In this document: piece after piece, positions 1 to 4,846 of the stretch
Numbering within the stretch: the first letter of the stretch is position 1
Layout of the letters: every line of letters begins with the position of its first letter
Source: Sulfurimonas sp.
GTDB lineage: Bacteria; Campylobacterota; Campylobacteria; Campylobacterales; Sulfurimonadaceae
Length of the DNA: 5,268 bases
Assembly: GCA_003978475.1 (NCBI GenBank)
Contig: QNZR01000125.1
Location: forward strand, 1-5,268
Direction of reading: 5' to 3'
Notes under the pieces: generated by a model
Database searches by the model: none
What the model was told of the DNA's origin: nothing
What the model saw: only the letters and a program-made list of their open reading frames with translations
Position numbers and translations under genes: made by a program

Positions 1-38
1 GTTAGACACTATTTATAAAACACAAAGGATTCTTTATC

Positions 39-218
39 ATGAGTAGTAAAAACAAAAATGAAATTTCTTTACATGTAAAAAACGAAAGTACCGAGGAGAT
101 GCGAATACGAAAAGAGGACTCCTTAATCCAAGAAAAAAAAAGTATTTTTATAAATGATGACAGCATCGAGCTTGGTATTCCCCCTTTTGTTTTTTGTAAA
201 AGAAACTGTATGAAATGA
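39..218 (+). CDS. Hypothetical protein, 59 aa, unrecognised
   Basis: I do not recognise this ORF. ATG at 39 is preceded by AAAGGA at 24-29 with a 9-nt spacer, a good Shine-Dalgarno, so translation is plausible. The product is highly charged in its first 45 residues (rich in Lys, Glu, Asp and Asn) and ends in a hydrophobic then basic tail with two cysteines (GIPPFVFCKRNCMK). There is no signal peptide, membrane span or known motif. It stops at TGA 216-218. Frame +1 from 214 is then open to 294 with coding-like composition (NELSFNDKIENTHE...), so the ORF may be the front of a longer frameshifted gene. It lies just before a degraded transposase, in a zone of broken genes, and may be a remnant or accessory-region orphan. 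Whether it is a real expressed gene is uncertain. Confidence 0.4.
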   Translation: MSSKNKNEISLHVKNESTEEMRIRKEDSLIQEKKSIFINDDSIELGIPPFVFCKRNCMK

Positions 219-392
219 GCTTTCTTTTAATGATAAAATTGAAAACACACATGAGTGTATTCATACTGATTTAAATGCCGCTGAAAAATTATAAATCGTG
301 TATTGGATTTTAGCAAAACTTTTGGACATAATCTAACAGAACACCAGGGTCGGAGGTTTACTTTAATACAGATCTTTATAAGAGAGTAACCA
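219..392 (+). other. Decayed coding scraps, no intact gene
   Basis: No intact gene is visible here. Frame +1 stays open from 214 to the TAA at 292-294 and reads like protein (LSFNDKIENTHECIHTDL). After a frame change, bases 298-384 read RVLDFSKTFGHNLTEHQG followed by about a dozen further residues. The two pieces together look like a frameshifted continuation of the preceding 59-codon ORF, or a separate dead gene; I cannot name a family. An ORF on the opposite strand over 227-481 looks like a shadow: it has no family features and runs through the transposase remnant. Confidence 0.25.
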
Positions 393-560
393 ATGGCTCG
401 AAAAAAAGAATAGAAAAGAGAGGTTTTTACCATATTGTCAATCGTGGCGTTGCGGGGGCTAACGTTTTTTTTATGCATCATTCAAGAGGCTAGCTTGGAG
501 TATAGGTTTGAAATTTATTCTTTTTGCTTGATGTCAAAGCATTATCATTTACTATTTGTA
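393..560 (+). pseudogene. REP-associated tyrosine transposase (IS200-like, HUH), broken
   Basis: This is a remnant of a Y1/HUH single-strand transposase (TnpA_REP, Y1_Tnp family). ATG 393 opens MARKK, then a 7-A run at 401-407 throws the frame into TAG at 411. One extra A would restore the family's usual opening, which continues in frame 2 as RIEKRGFYHIVNRGVAGANV until TAG about 494. The central block resumes in frame 0 as EASLEYRFEIYSFCLM then SKHYHLLF, ending at 557; the HxH metal-binding pair is encoded at 540-548. About 15-20 residues normally lying between these blocks are missing, so there is an internal deletion as well as frameshifts. The C-terminal half with the catalytic Tyr was not recognised. 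Frame 0 stays open to 677 but the sequence after 557 no longer looks like the family, and another frame (about 592-712, including LKKTNPILNTGTRNARVVAY) looks coding-like but is unidentified. Non-functional. Strong on family, approximate on the right boundary. Confidence 0.7.
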
Positions 561-699
561 CGCGCCGGAGCTTATCTGGTCACTCTGACTGAGATGGCAA
601 AAATATGTACAAGAGCTCAAAAAAACAAATCCCATCTTAAACACAGGCACACGCAATGCACGAGTAGTAGCCTATAATGCATTCGAATTAAATCTAAAT

Positions 700-715
700 A
701 TCAACATATCTTGAT
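700..715. promoter_or_regulatory. Probable ArsR operator dyad
   Basis: ATCAA (700-704), a 6-nt spacer, then TTGAT (711-715) form a perfect 5-bp inverted repeat 50 nt upstream of the arsR start. ArsR/SmtB-family dimers bind short inverted repeats of this kind in their own promoters. The right arm is part of the -35 hexamer of the arsR promoter, so bound repressor would block RNA polymerase. Position and symmetry are seen directly; binding by this ArsR is inferred. Confidence 0.6.
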
Positions 716-739
716 TTAATTATTTTATTCTGCTACAAT
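711..739 (+). promoter_or_regulatory. arsR-arsC-permease-trx operon promoter (sigma-70 type)
   Basis: TTGATT (711-716) and TACAAT (734-739) are separated by exactly 17 nt, and a TG at 731-732 makes an extended -10. Transcription would start near 745-747, giving a leader of about 20 nt before GTG 766. A second perfect TATAAT lies at 673-678 but has no -35 partner at 17 nt; if used, the operator dyad would lie downstream of its start. Confidence 0.6.
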
Positions 740-752
740 CTTTCTTATTGAA

Positions 753-758
753 AAGGAG
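753..758 (+). promoter_or_regulatory. Ribosome binding site that fixes the arsR start at GTG 766
   Basis: AAGGAG, with a 7-nt spacer to GTG 766. An in-frame TTG at 748 lies upstream of this Shine-Dalgarno and very near the predicted transcription start, so it cannot be the initiator served by it. Confidence 0.75.
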
Positions 759-765
759 CCGAAGC

Positions 766-1089
766 GTGGAAATCTATTTAAAAAGTGTTGCTGCACTTAA
801 TGATGAGACACGAGTGTTGCTATTGCGTTTTTTAGATCACTATGGGGAGACGTGTGTCTGTGATATGCAAGCATCACTCGATATGATTCAATCACGTCTT
901 TCACGCCACCTCAAGATTTTAAAAGATGCCGGGTTTTTGCGTGTAGAACGTAAAGGAACCTGGGCCTATTACTCGATTAGAAGTCCTTTAGACCGTTTTC
1001 GCAATGAAGCTTTACAAGAGATTCGTTATTTGGATATTGAGCTGCCGCCTTTAAAAAAACTATCTGAAACCGAGGGGTGTAAAATATGA
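766..1089 (+). CDS. arsR: ArsR/SmtB-family arsenic-responsive repressor
   Basis: A 107-residue cytoplasmic winged-helix repressor, starting at GTG 766 (see the ribosome site at 753-758) rather than the in-frame TTG 748. The N-terminus has the family pattern ALNDETRVLLLRFL (residues 10-23). The As(III) site is ETCVCD, with Cys30 and Cys32 matching the CVC motif of classical ArsR repressors; arsenite or antimonite binding there releases DNA in the family. The recognition helix-turn-helix follows (about 42-57, QSRLSRHLKILKDAGF), then the wing (RKGTWAYYSI, 62-71). It is the first gene of the operon, its TGA overlaps the arsC ATG by 4 nt, and the dyad at 700-715 is the likely autoregulatory site. 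Length is normal for the family. The adjacent arsC supports arsenic rather than another metal as inducer. Confidence 0.93.
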   Translation: MEIYLKSVAALNDETRVLLLRFLDHYGETCVCDMQASLDMIQSRLSRHLKILKDAGFLRVERKGTWAYYSIRSPLDRFRNEALQEIRYLDIELPPLKKLSETEGCKI

Positions 1090-1490
1090 AAAAAAATGTA
1101 TTGATTTTATGTACAGGAAATAGTTGCCGCTCAATTATGGCAGAGGCATTGATCAATGCAAAACTCGGAGCGTGCATCAAAGCCCAAAGCTCCGGTGTGA
1201 AGGCAAGCGGTGTTGTCAACCCAACTGCACAGGCTCTTTTACAAGAGAGAGGTTATTGGAGCGAAGCGTATCACTCAAAGGTAATTGAGACCGTCCTTGA
1301 TACGCCGTTTGATTTAGTCGTGACGGTATGTGACCATGCAAAAGAGACCTGTCCCAGGTTCCCAAAGGCTGTCAAAACCCTGCATATAAGCTTTGATGAC
1401 CCATCCGGTAAAGCGGTAGAAGAGTATGAAAAAACATTGCATTTAATCGAGAAGGAACTTCTGCCGGTAGTCAAAAAGGAGCTTTGCTAA
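1086..1490 (+). CDS. arsC: Thioredoxin-coupled arsenate reductase (LMW phosphatase fold)
   Basis: A 134-residue cytoplasmic enzyme reducing As(V) to As(III). It belongs to the low-molecular-weight tyrosine-phosphatase fold, not the glutaredoxin-linked E. coli plasmid type. The P-loop CTGNSCRS gives nucleophile Cys9 and Arg15 (CX5R). The relay cysteines are Cys82 and Cys89 in VCDHAKETCP, and the general acid is Asp105 in FDDPSG. Cys82, Cys89 and Asp105 have the same numbers as in the Staphylococcus aureus pI258 enzyme, whose mechanism ends in a Cys82-Cys89 disulfide reduced by thioredoxin. All catalytic residues are present, so it should be active. The start has GAGGGG at 1072-1077 with an 8-nt spacer and overlaps the arsR stop; the permease ATG follows the TAA directly. 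A true protein tyrosine phosphatase is unlikely given the Cys82/Cys89 pair. Confidence 0.95.
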   Translation: MKKNVLILCTGNSCRSIMAEALINAKLGACIKAQSSGVKASGVVNPTAQALLQERGYWSEAYHSKVIETVLDTPFDLVVTVCDHAKETCPRFPKAVKTLHISFDDPSGKAVEEYEKTLHLIEKELLPVVKKELC

Positions 1491-2435
1491 ATGTGGTACG
1501 AACTCTCCAAAGAGTTTATCTACAATACTATAGGCCTCGAAGGAAAATTGGCAGATGCGTCGCATTTTTTTATATACGACACGGTAAAAATCTGGTTTTT
1601 GCTTCTGAGTATTATTTTTGCGGTTTCATTTTTGCGGACGTGGGTAAATACCGAATATGTTCGTGCCCATCTGCAAGGGAAGTCAGCACTTTATGGTCAT
1701 GTGGGAGCGTCACTTTTCGGGATTATCACACCCTTTTGTTCCTGTAGCGCCATCCCTCTTTTTTTAGGGTTTATTCAGGCGCGTATTCCAATAGGGGTCA
1801 CTTTTAGCTATCTGATTTCAGCGCCCATGAATAACGAAATAGCCATTGCCATGCTTTTTGGACTCTTTGGATTTAAAGTGACTGTTATGTACATTGGCTT
1901 TGGTCTTTTAGTATCCATACTGGGCGGTTACTTCATAGGGAAGATGGGGATGGAAAAAGAGATTTTAATGGATGTTAAACCAATCAATGCTAAGCTTGAG
2001 GCTGATTTGGTCAGGTTTTCTATGAAAGAACGAGCCAAAGAAGCCTGGGATTATACGTATGATATTTTTAAAAAGATCTATCTTTACGTGCTTATCGGTG
2101 TTGGTGTTGGTGCGTGGATACACGGCTATATTCCAACGGACCTTATTGCTCGTTATACAGGTGAAGGAAATCCCTTTGCTGTTATCATAGCCGTGATTAT
2201 GGGTATTCCAATGTATTCCAATGCTGCCGGTGTGATGCCTTTGGTAGAGGTACTGACATCCAAGGGAATGCTGCTGGGAACCGCACTGAGTTTTATGATG
2301 GCGGTTACGGCACTAAGTCTGCCGGAGGCATTGATACTGAAAAAAATCATTTCTCTTAAACTCATAGGCATCTTTTTTGGAATTGTCGGTAGCGGAATTA
2401 TTGCTATTGGGTATCTGTTTAATGCCATATTATAA
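1491..2435 (+). CDS. COG0701/ArsP-type permease, probable arsenical efflux
   Basis: A 314-residue polytopic inner-membrane protein of the COG0701 permease family (ArsP_1, formerly DUF318). About eight hydrophobic segments can be seen (roughly 34-50, 70-95, 102-122, 126-150, 195-211, 226-248, 258-280, 288-312), with a charged cytoplasmic-type loop at 151-192. The family signature is TPFCSCSAIPLFLGF (80-94), where Cys83 and Cys85 form a CSC thiol pair, followed by GVTFSYLISAPMNNEIA (102-118). A second, related half-motif is GIPMYSNAAGVMPLVEVL (238-255). In the family, ArsP of Campylobacter jejuni exports trivalent organoarsenicals, while other members are linked to Cu/Zn or unknown substrates. 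With arsC directly upstream and no arsB or acr3 in the window, export of inorganic As(III) or methylated arsenite is the inference. AAGGAG at 1476-1481 with a 9-nt spacer supports ATG 1491, which abuts the arsC stop. Confidence 0.85.
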   Translation: MWYELSKEFIYNTIGLEGKLADASHFFIYDTVKIWFLLLSIIFAVSFLRTWVNTEYVRAHLQGKSALYGHVGASLFGIITPFCSCSAIPLFLGFIQARIPIGVTFSYLISAPMNNEIAIAMLFGLFGFKVTVMYIGFGLLVSILGGYFIGKMGMEKEILMDVKPINAKLEADLVRFSMKERAKEAWDYTYDIFKKIYLYVLIGVGVGAWIHGYIPTDLIARYTGEGNPFAVIIAVIMGIPMYSNAAGVMPLVEVLTSKGMLLGTALSFMMAVTALSLPEALILKKIISLKLIGIFFGIVGSGIIAIGYLFNAIL

Positions 2436-2447
2436 CAAGGAAAGCAA

Positions 2448-2681
2448 ATGAAAATTGAAGTGTTAGGAACAGGTTGTGCAAAATGTGCTGCTTTGGAAAA
2501 TGTTGTCAAAGAGGCTGTTGCCAAAAGCGGCAAATTTGCCCAGATTGAAAAAGTAGATGATATGATGACTATCATGGAATATCAGGTAGTAAGCACTCCG
2601 GGACTTGTCATAGACGGAAAAGTCGTGAGTACGGGGAAAGTTTTGAGTGTCGATGACGTAGTCGCACTTATCAATGACTAA
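2448..2681 (+). CDS. Small CXXC thioredoxin-like protein (redox-active disulfide protein 2 family)
   Basis: A 77-residue cytoplasmic minimal thioredoxin fold (Thioredoxin_3, redox-active disulfide protein 2 type). The opening GTGCAKC carries the active site Cys10-Ala-Lys-Cys13 right after the first strand. Further on, VVSTPGLVIDGKVV (47-60) has the cis-proline Pro51 and the family's GLVIDGK strand. No signal peptide is present. AAGGA at 2437-2441 with a 6-nt spacer supports the ATG, only 12 nt after the permease stop, so it is co-transcribed. Members of this family often sit next to COG0701 permeases and ArsR regulators. Here it could re-reduce the Cys82-Cys89 disulfide of ArsC or act on the permease's CSC thiols; which of these is not shown by sequence. 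Confidence 0.88.
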   Translation: MKIEVLGTGCAKCAALENVVKEAVAKSGKFAQIEKVDDMMTIMEYQVVSTPGLVIDGKVVSTGKVLSVDDVVALIND

Positions 2682-2797
2682 CGGTATGGGAGAACATTGT
2701 AACCTTTGTCGGAGTCTTTGGTGCCATGTTCTGTAAAATCGGACACCGGCAGCCTGAGTACAATAGGTATGACAGAACGTTACAACAAGGGCAATAG
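2682..2797 (+). other. Spacer with a possible tail of a lost gene
   Basis: The gap holds an open frame (frame 2, from just after TGA 2675-2677 to TAG 2795-2797) with protein-like composition: a hydrophobic stretch ENIVTFVGVFGAMFCKIG followed by a polar tail rich in Arg, Gln and Tyr. The TAG lies 1 nt before ATG 2799, which is typical operon spacing. It lacks a credible start, so it looks like the C-terminal stub of a deleted membrane protein gene. In another frame, a 20-codon ORF (2674-2736) overlaps the trx stop and has three cysteines, but I see no ribosome site for it. Arms TTGTAAC (2697-2703) and GTTACAA (2779-2785) are complementary but 75 nt apart. No terminator is visible. Confidence 0.3.
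2787..2791 (+). promoter_or_regulatory. Ribosome binding site that favours ATG 2799 for the methyltransferase
   Basis: AAGGG with a 7-nt spacer to ATG 2799. The alternative in-frame starts, TTG 2706 and ATG 2769, lack a well-placed Shine-Dalgarno, and the 31 residues they would add do not resemble the family's N-terminus. Confidence 0.6.
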
Positions 2798-2798
2798 G

Positions 2799-3620
2799 AT
2801 GAATTTGACACCAATTGATGACATTGACTCAGATGCCATACAGATATACAATCGATTTAGAGACAACGCCTTTAGGGCAGATAACAGTTTTGTAGCCGAT
2901 AGTCCCAAAGTGGTCAATCTCTTGCTTGAAGCCCCCATAGTGATTAAAAGCATTTTGGCAACTCAGGAGTATTATGACACCCATGAAGCTCTCATTTCTC
3001 ATCAGGATATTGAGTATCTGTTTGTCGCCCCCAAAGCGATGATGCATCGCATTGTCGGACATAAAATTCATCATAATGTTATGATGCACGGTATTCGCCC
3101 CGATGAAACTGCGTTAAGTGATCTGGATGACCATATTGTGATGCTTGATGAAATCTCATCGACTCAAAATATGGGATCCATTGCCCGCAGTGCCGCGGCT
3201 ATCGGGATTCATTCGTATCTTGTTCCTTCGCATGGACCCCACCCGTACAGTAGGCGGGCGCTCAGAGTCTCTATGGGGTATGTCAGTAAGTTAAAAATAC
3301 ATGTATATTCAGATATTCTGACAACACTGGAATATTTAAAGATTATGGGCTACACCATTTTTGCTGCGGAAGTGACACTTCAATCAGTACCCCTGGCTCA
3401 CGTCCGTGTCCCGCCAAAGTGGGTTCTGTTAATGGGTCATGAGGGTGCGGGACTCTCTTGTGAGATTCTTGACGCATGTGATGTATTGGTTCAAATTGAG
3501 ATGATGCCGGGCATAAAAAGTTTCAATGTGGGCGTTGCGGCATCCATTATGATGTATCAATTTAAAGCCCGCACGTCCGCGTGTGATGTCATGCATATCC
3601 CGGCTATAGGCAATCCATAA
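2799..3620 (+). CDS. SpoU/TrmH-family RNA 2'-O-ribose methyltransferase
   Basis: A 273-residue SAM-dependent SPOUT enzyme that methylates a ribose 2'-OH in tRNA or rRNA; the exact target cannot be read from sequence. The N-terminal half (about 1-110, with EYLFVAPKAMMHRI at 72-85) matches a substrate-binding domain. The catalytic trefoil-knot domain follows. Motif 1 is NMGSIARSA (124-132), with Asn124 and the conserved Arg130. Motif 2 is LLMGHEGAGLS (210-220). Motif 3 is IEMMPGIKSFNVGVAASI (233-250), with Asn243, forming the SAM-binding knot. All three SpoU motifs are intact. I chose ATG 2799 on ribosome-site evidence; TTG 2706 or ATG 2769 would extend it by 31 or 10 residues. It is more than 100 nt from the ars genes, so a functional link to arsenic is unlikely. 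Alternatives within the family are TrmH, RlmB and TsnR-like enzymes. Confidence 0.9.
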   Translation: MNLTPIDDIDSDAIQIYNRFRDNAFRADNSFVADSPKVVNLLLEAPIVIKSILATQEYYDTHEALISHQDIEYLFVAPKAMMHRIVGHKIHHNVMMHGIRPDETALSDLDDHIVMLDEISSTQNMGSIARSAAAIGIHSYLVPSHGPHPYSRRALRVSMGYVSKLKIHVYSDILTTLEYLKIMGYTIFAAEVTLQSVPLAHVRVPPKWVLLMGHEGAGLSCEILDACDVLVQIEMMPGIKSFNVGVAASIMMYQFKARTSACDVMHIPAIGNP

Positions 3621-3692
3621 CCTCTATTGTGCCGTAAAGGGAAATAGGACAGTATAGGTAACAACGGCAAGCATCTGTTTAATTAAATGGAG

Positions 3693-3721
3693 TAAAATGC
3701 GGCAAGAAATTTACATGTAAA
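3693..3721 (+). promoter_or_regulatory. Possible aroK promoter and 12-bp palindrome
   Basis: TAAAAT at 3693-3698 could be a -10 element; upstream is AT-rich (TTTAATTAAA) but has no good -35, which is common in Campylobacterota promoters. A perfect palindrome TTTACATGTAAA follows at 3710-3721, just before aroK. The same 12-mer occurs at 68-79. Either could be chance in AT-rich DNA. Confidence 0.25.
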
Positions 3722-3732
3722 AGACGACAGGC

Positions 3733-4242
3733 ATGAACAACGTACTTTTAATAGGTTTTATGGGCGTGGGAAAAGGAACCGTCTCACGAGAAATTGTAAA
3801 GCAAAGCGGTGTGATGGCATTAGATACGGATGATATTATTGAAAGTATGGAAAACCGTAAGATTAAAAAAATTTTTAAGCATGAGGGCGAAGCGTATTTT
3901 AGAAGCCTGGAGCGTCGGGTAGCCACCTGGCTTTCGCACAGTGTCCGCGATACTCTCATATCAACCGGAGGCGGCTTTTACGCCGTACCGAATATCAAGC
4001 TTATCGGAACGGTAGTCTATCTGTATTCTGATTTTGATTCACTCTATCAGCGGATTTTAGACCACCCCAATGCTGAAAGCAAACTCAACAAACGACCGCT
4101 CTTTAAAGCGCCGGAAAAAGCGAAAAAACTTTTGGCGCAGCGAGCACCCGAGTATGAGGCTCTTGCAGACATTATTATTGATGTCAGAGCCAGGAATGCG
4201 CAGCAGATTGCAAAAGAAATTATTAAAAAGGCGATGAAATGA
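3733..4242 (+). CDS. aroK: Shikimate kinase
   Basis: A 169-residue cytoplasmic P-loop kinase that phosphorylates shikimate to shikimate 3-phosphate in chorismate and aromatic amino acid synthesis. Walker A is GFMGVGKGT (8-16, Lys14). Shikimate-site residues are Asp33 in LDTDD, Arg57 in FRSLE and the Gly79-Gly81 turn. The lid is KRPLF with Arg121, and Arg137 in QRAPEYEAL completes the set. Numbering is close to the Helicobacter pylori enzyme (Asp33, Arg57 and the Gly triplet coincide). One oddity is Gly15, where the P-loop normally has the Mg-coordinating Ser/Thr (GKS/GKT). An in-frame stop at 3718-3720 rules out a longer reading, but the ribosome site is weak (ACAGG close to ATG). The gene overlaps the next start by 4 nt (ATGA). 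Confidence 0.93.
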   Translation: MNNVLLIGFMGVGKGTVSREIVKQSGVMALDTDDIIESMENRKIKKIFKHEGEAYFRSLERRVATWLSHSVRDTLISTGGGFYAVPNIKLIGTVVYLYSDFDSLYQRILDHPNAESKLNKRPLFKAPEKAKKLLAQRAPEYEALADIIIDVRARNAQQIAKEIIKKAMK

Positions 4243-4718
4243 TCAAAAAAATTTTGGTGAGTGTGATGCTTTTAAGTGGCTTACTTATGGCGGAGGCTAC
4301 TTCTAGTCCAAGTGTGGCCGTAACAAAAAAAACGGACTCCATCCACTGGAAAAAGAGTTACAAAGAGGCCCTTGAGAGTGCAAAAAAAGAAGATAAACCA
4401 TTCATGTTTATTATTTCACGACATACGTGTCGCTATTGTGTTCAACTTGAAGAGACGGCGCTAAGCGATGCTGAAGTGATTGCGACACTCAATGACAAAT
4501 TTGTTGCCAATACGGCATATACCGATGACGGCGATGCGTTTCCACAAGAGTTATGGAACGGCGGCACGCCGATGATCTGGTTTCTTCTGCCCAATGGAGA
4601 GCCGATGTTTCAGCCCATTCCCGGAGCCATCCCGACAAAAAATTTTAAAGAGGCACTGGCAGCGGTTTTAGAAGAATATAACAAACTAAAAAAAGTGAAA
4701 GACACCAAAAAAAAATAA
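4239..4718 (+). CDS. Secreted thioredoxin-fold protein with a CRYC active site
   Basis: A 159-residue protein with a Sec signal peptide: Lys-rich start, hydrophobic ILVSVMLLSGLLMA (5-18), cleavage likely around residues 18-20. The mature part is a Thioredoxin_7-like domain: IHWKKSYKEALESAKKEDKPFMFIIS, then active site Cys64-Arg-Tyr-Cys67, and a cis-Pro111 in NGGTPMIWFLLPNGEPM. The C-terminus is a Lys-rich tail. It probably acts in the periplasm as a thiol reductase or disulfide-handling protein; its partner is unknown. AAGG at 4228-4231 with a 7-nt spacer and the ATGA overlap with aroK imply translational coupling, although the two proteins work in different compartments. SoxW-like or cytochrome c maturation roles are possible but not supported by any neighbour here. 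Confidence 0.82.
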   Translation: MIKKILVSVMLLSGLLMAEATSSPSVAVTKKTDSIHWKKSYKEALESAKKEDKPFMFIISRHTCRYCVQLEETALSDAEVIATLNDKFVANTAYTDDGDAFPQELWNGGTPMIWFLLPNGEPMFQPIPGAIPTKNFKEALAAVLEEYNKLKKVKDTKKK

Positions 4719-4784
4719 TTTAATATCACGGTGTTACTATAGGTATCATCGTACTCTCCTTATTGAAAACTTTAGTAGGTGAAC

Positions 4785-4830
4785 TTGCCATTCAAGCATA
4801 TTTTATATTAAAGTATTAAAAATTTTAATA
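4785..4830 (+). promoter_or_regulatory. Leader of the carbonic anhydrase gene: possible promoter and perfect AT palindrome
   Basis: TTGCCA at 4785-4790 matches the -35 consensus at five of six bases. The following AT-rich run offers several imperfect -10 candidates (TATATT 4804-4809, TATTAA 4806-4811, TAAAGT 4809-4814), none at an ideal 17-nt spacing. Immediately after, TATTAAAA (4814-4821), one A, and TTTTAATA (4823-4830) form a perfect 8-bp inverted repeat ending 4 nt before the ribosome site AAGAGG (4834-4839). It could be an operator or an mRNA hairpin near the ribosome site, though AT pairing with a 1-nt loop is weak. No terminator for the preceding gene was found in 4719-4784. Confidence 0.35.
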
Positions 4831-4846
4831 TTGAAGAGGTATAGAA

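Noticed and set aside
227..481. Minus-strand 84-codon ORF
   Set aside because: It has no family features, and it overlaps the plus-strand transposase remnant, whose family match is clear.
748..765. Six-residue N-terminal extension of ArsR from TTG 748
   Set aside because: The TTG is upstream of the AAGGAG that serves GTG 766 and lies at or near the predicted transcription start.
2153..2575. Minus-strand 140-codon ORF
   Set aside because: Antisense shadow of the permease and CXXC genes; its hydrophobic look mirrors the membrane-protein codons on the other strand.
2706..2798. 31-residue N-terminal extension of the SpoU methyltransferase from TTG 2706
   Set aside because: No well-placed ribosome site, and the added residues do not resemble the family; ATG 2799 has AAGGG with a 7-nt spacer.
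3630..3669. Stem TGCCGT...ACGGCA after the methyltransferase as a terminator
   Set aside because: Only 6 bp with a 28-nt loop and no following T run.
4702..4734. ACACC...GGTGT stem around the end of the secreted thioredoxin gene as a terminator
   Set aside because: Five-base arms, a long loop, and no T tract after the stem.
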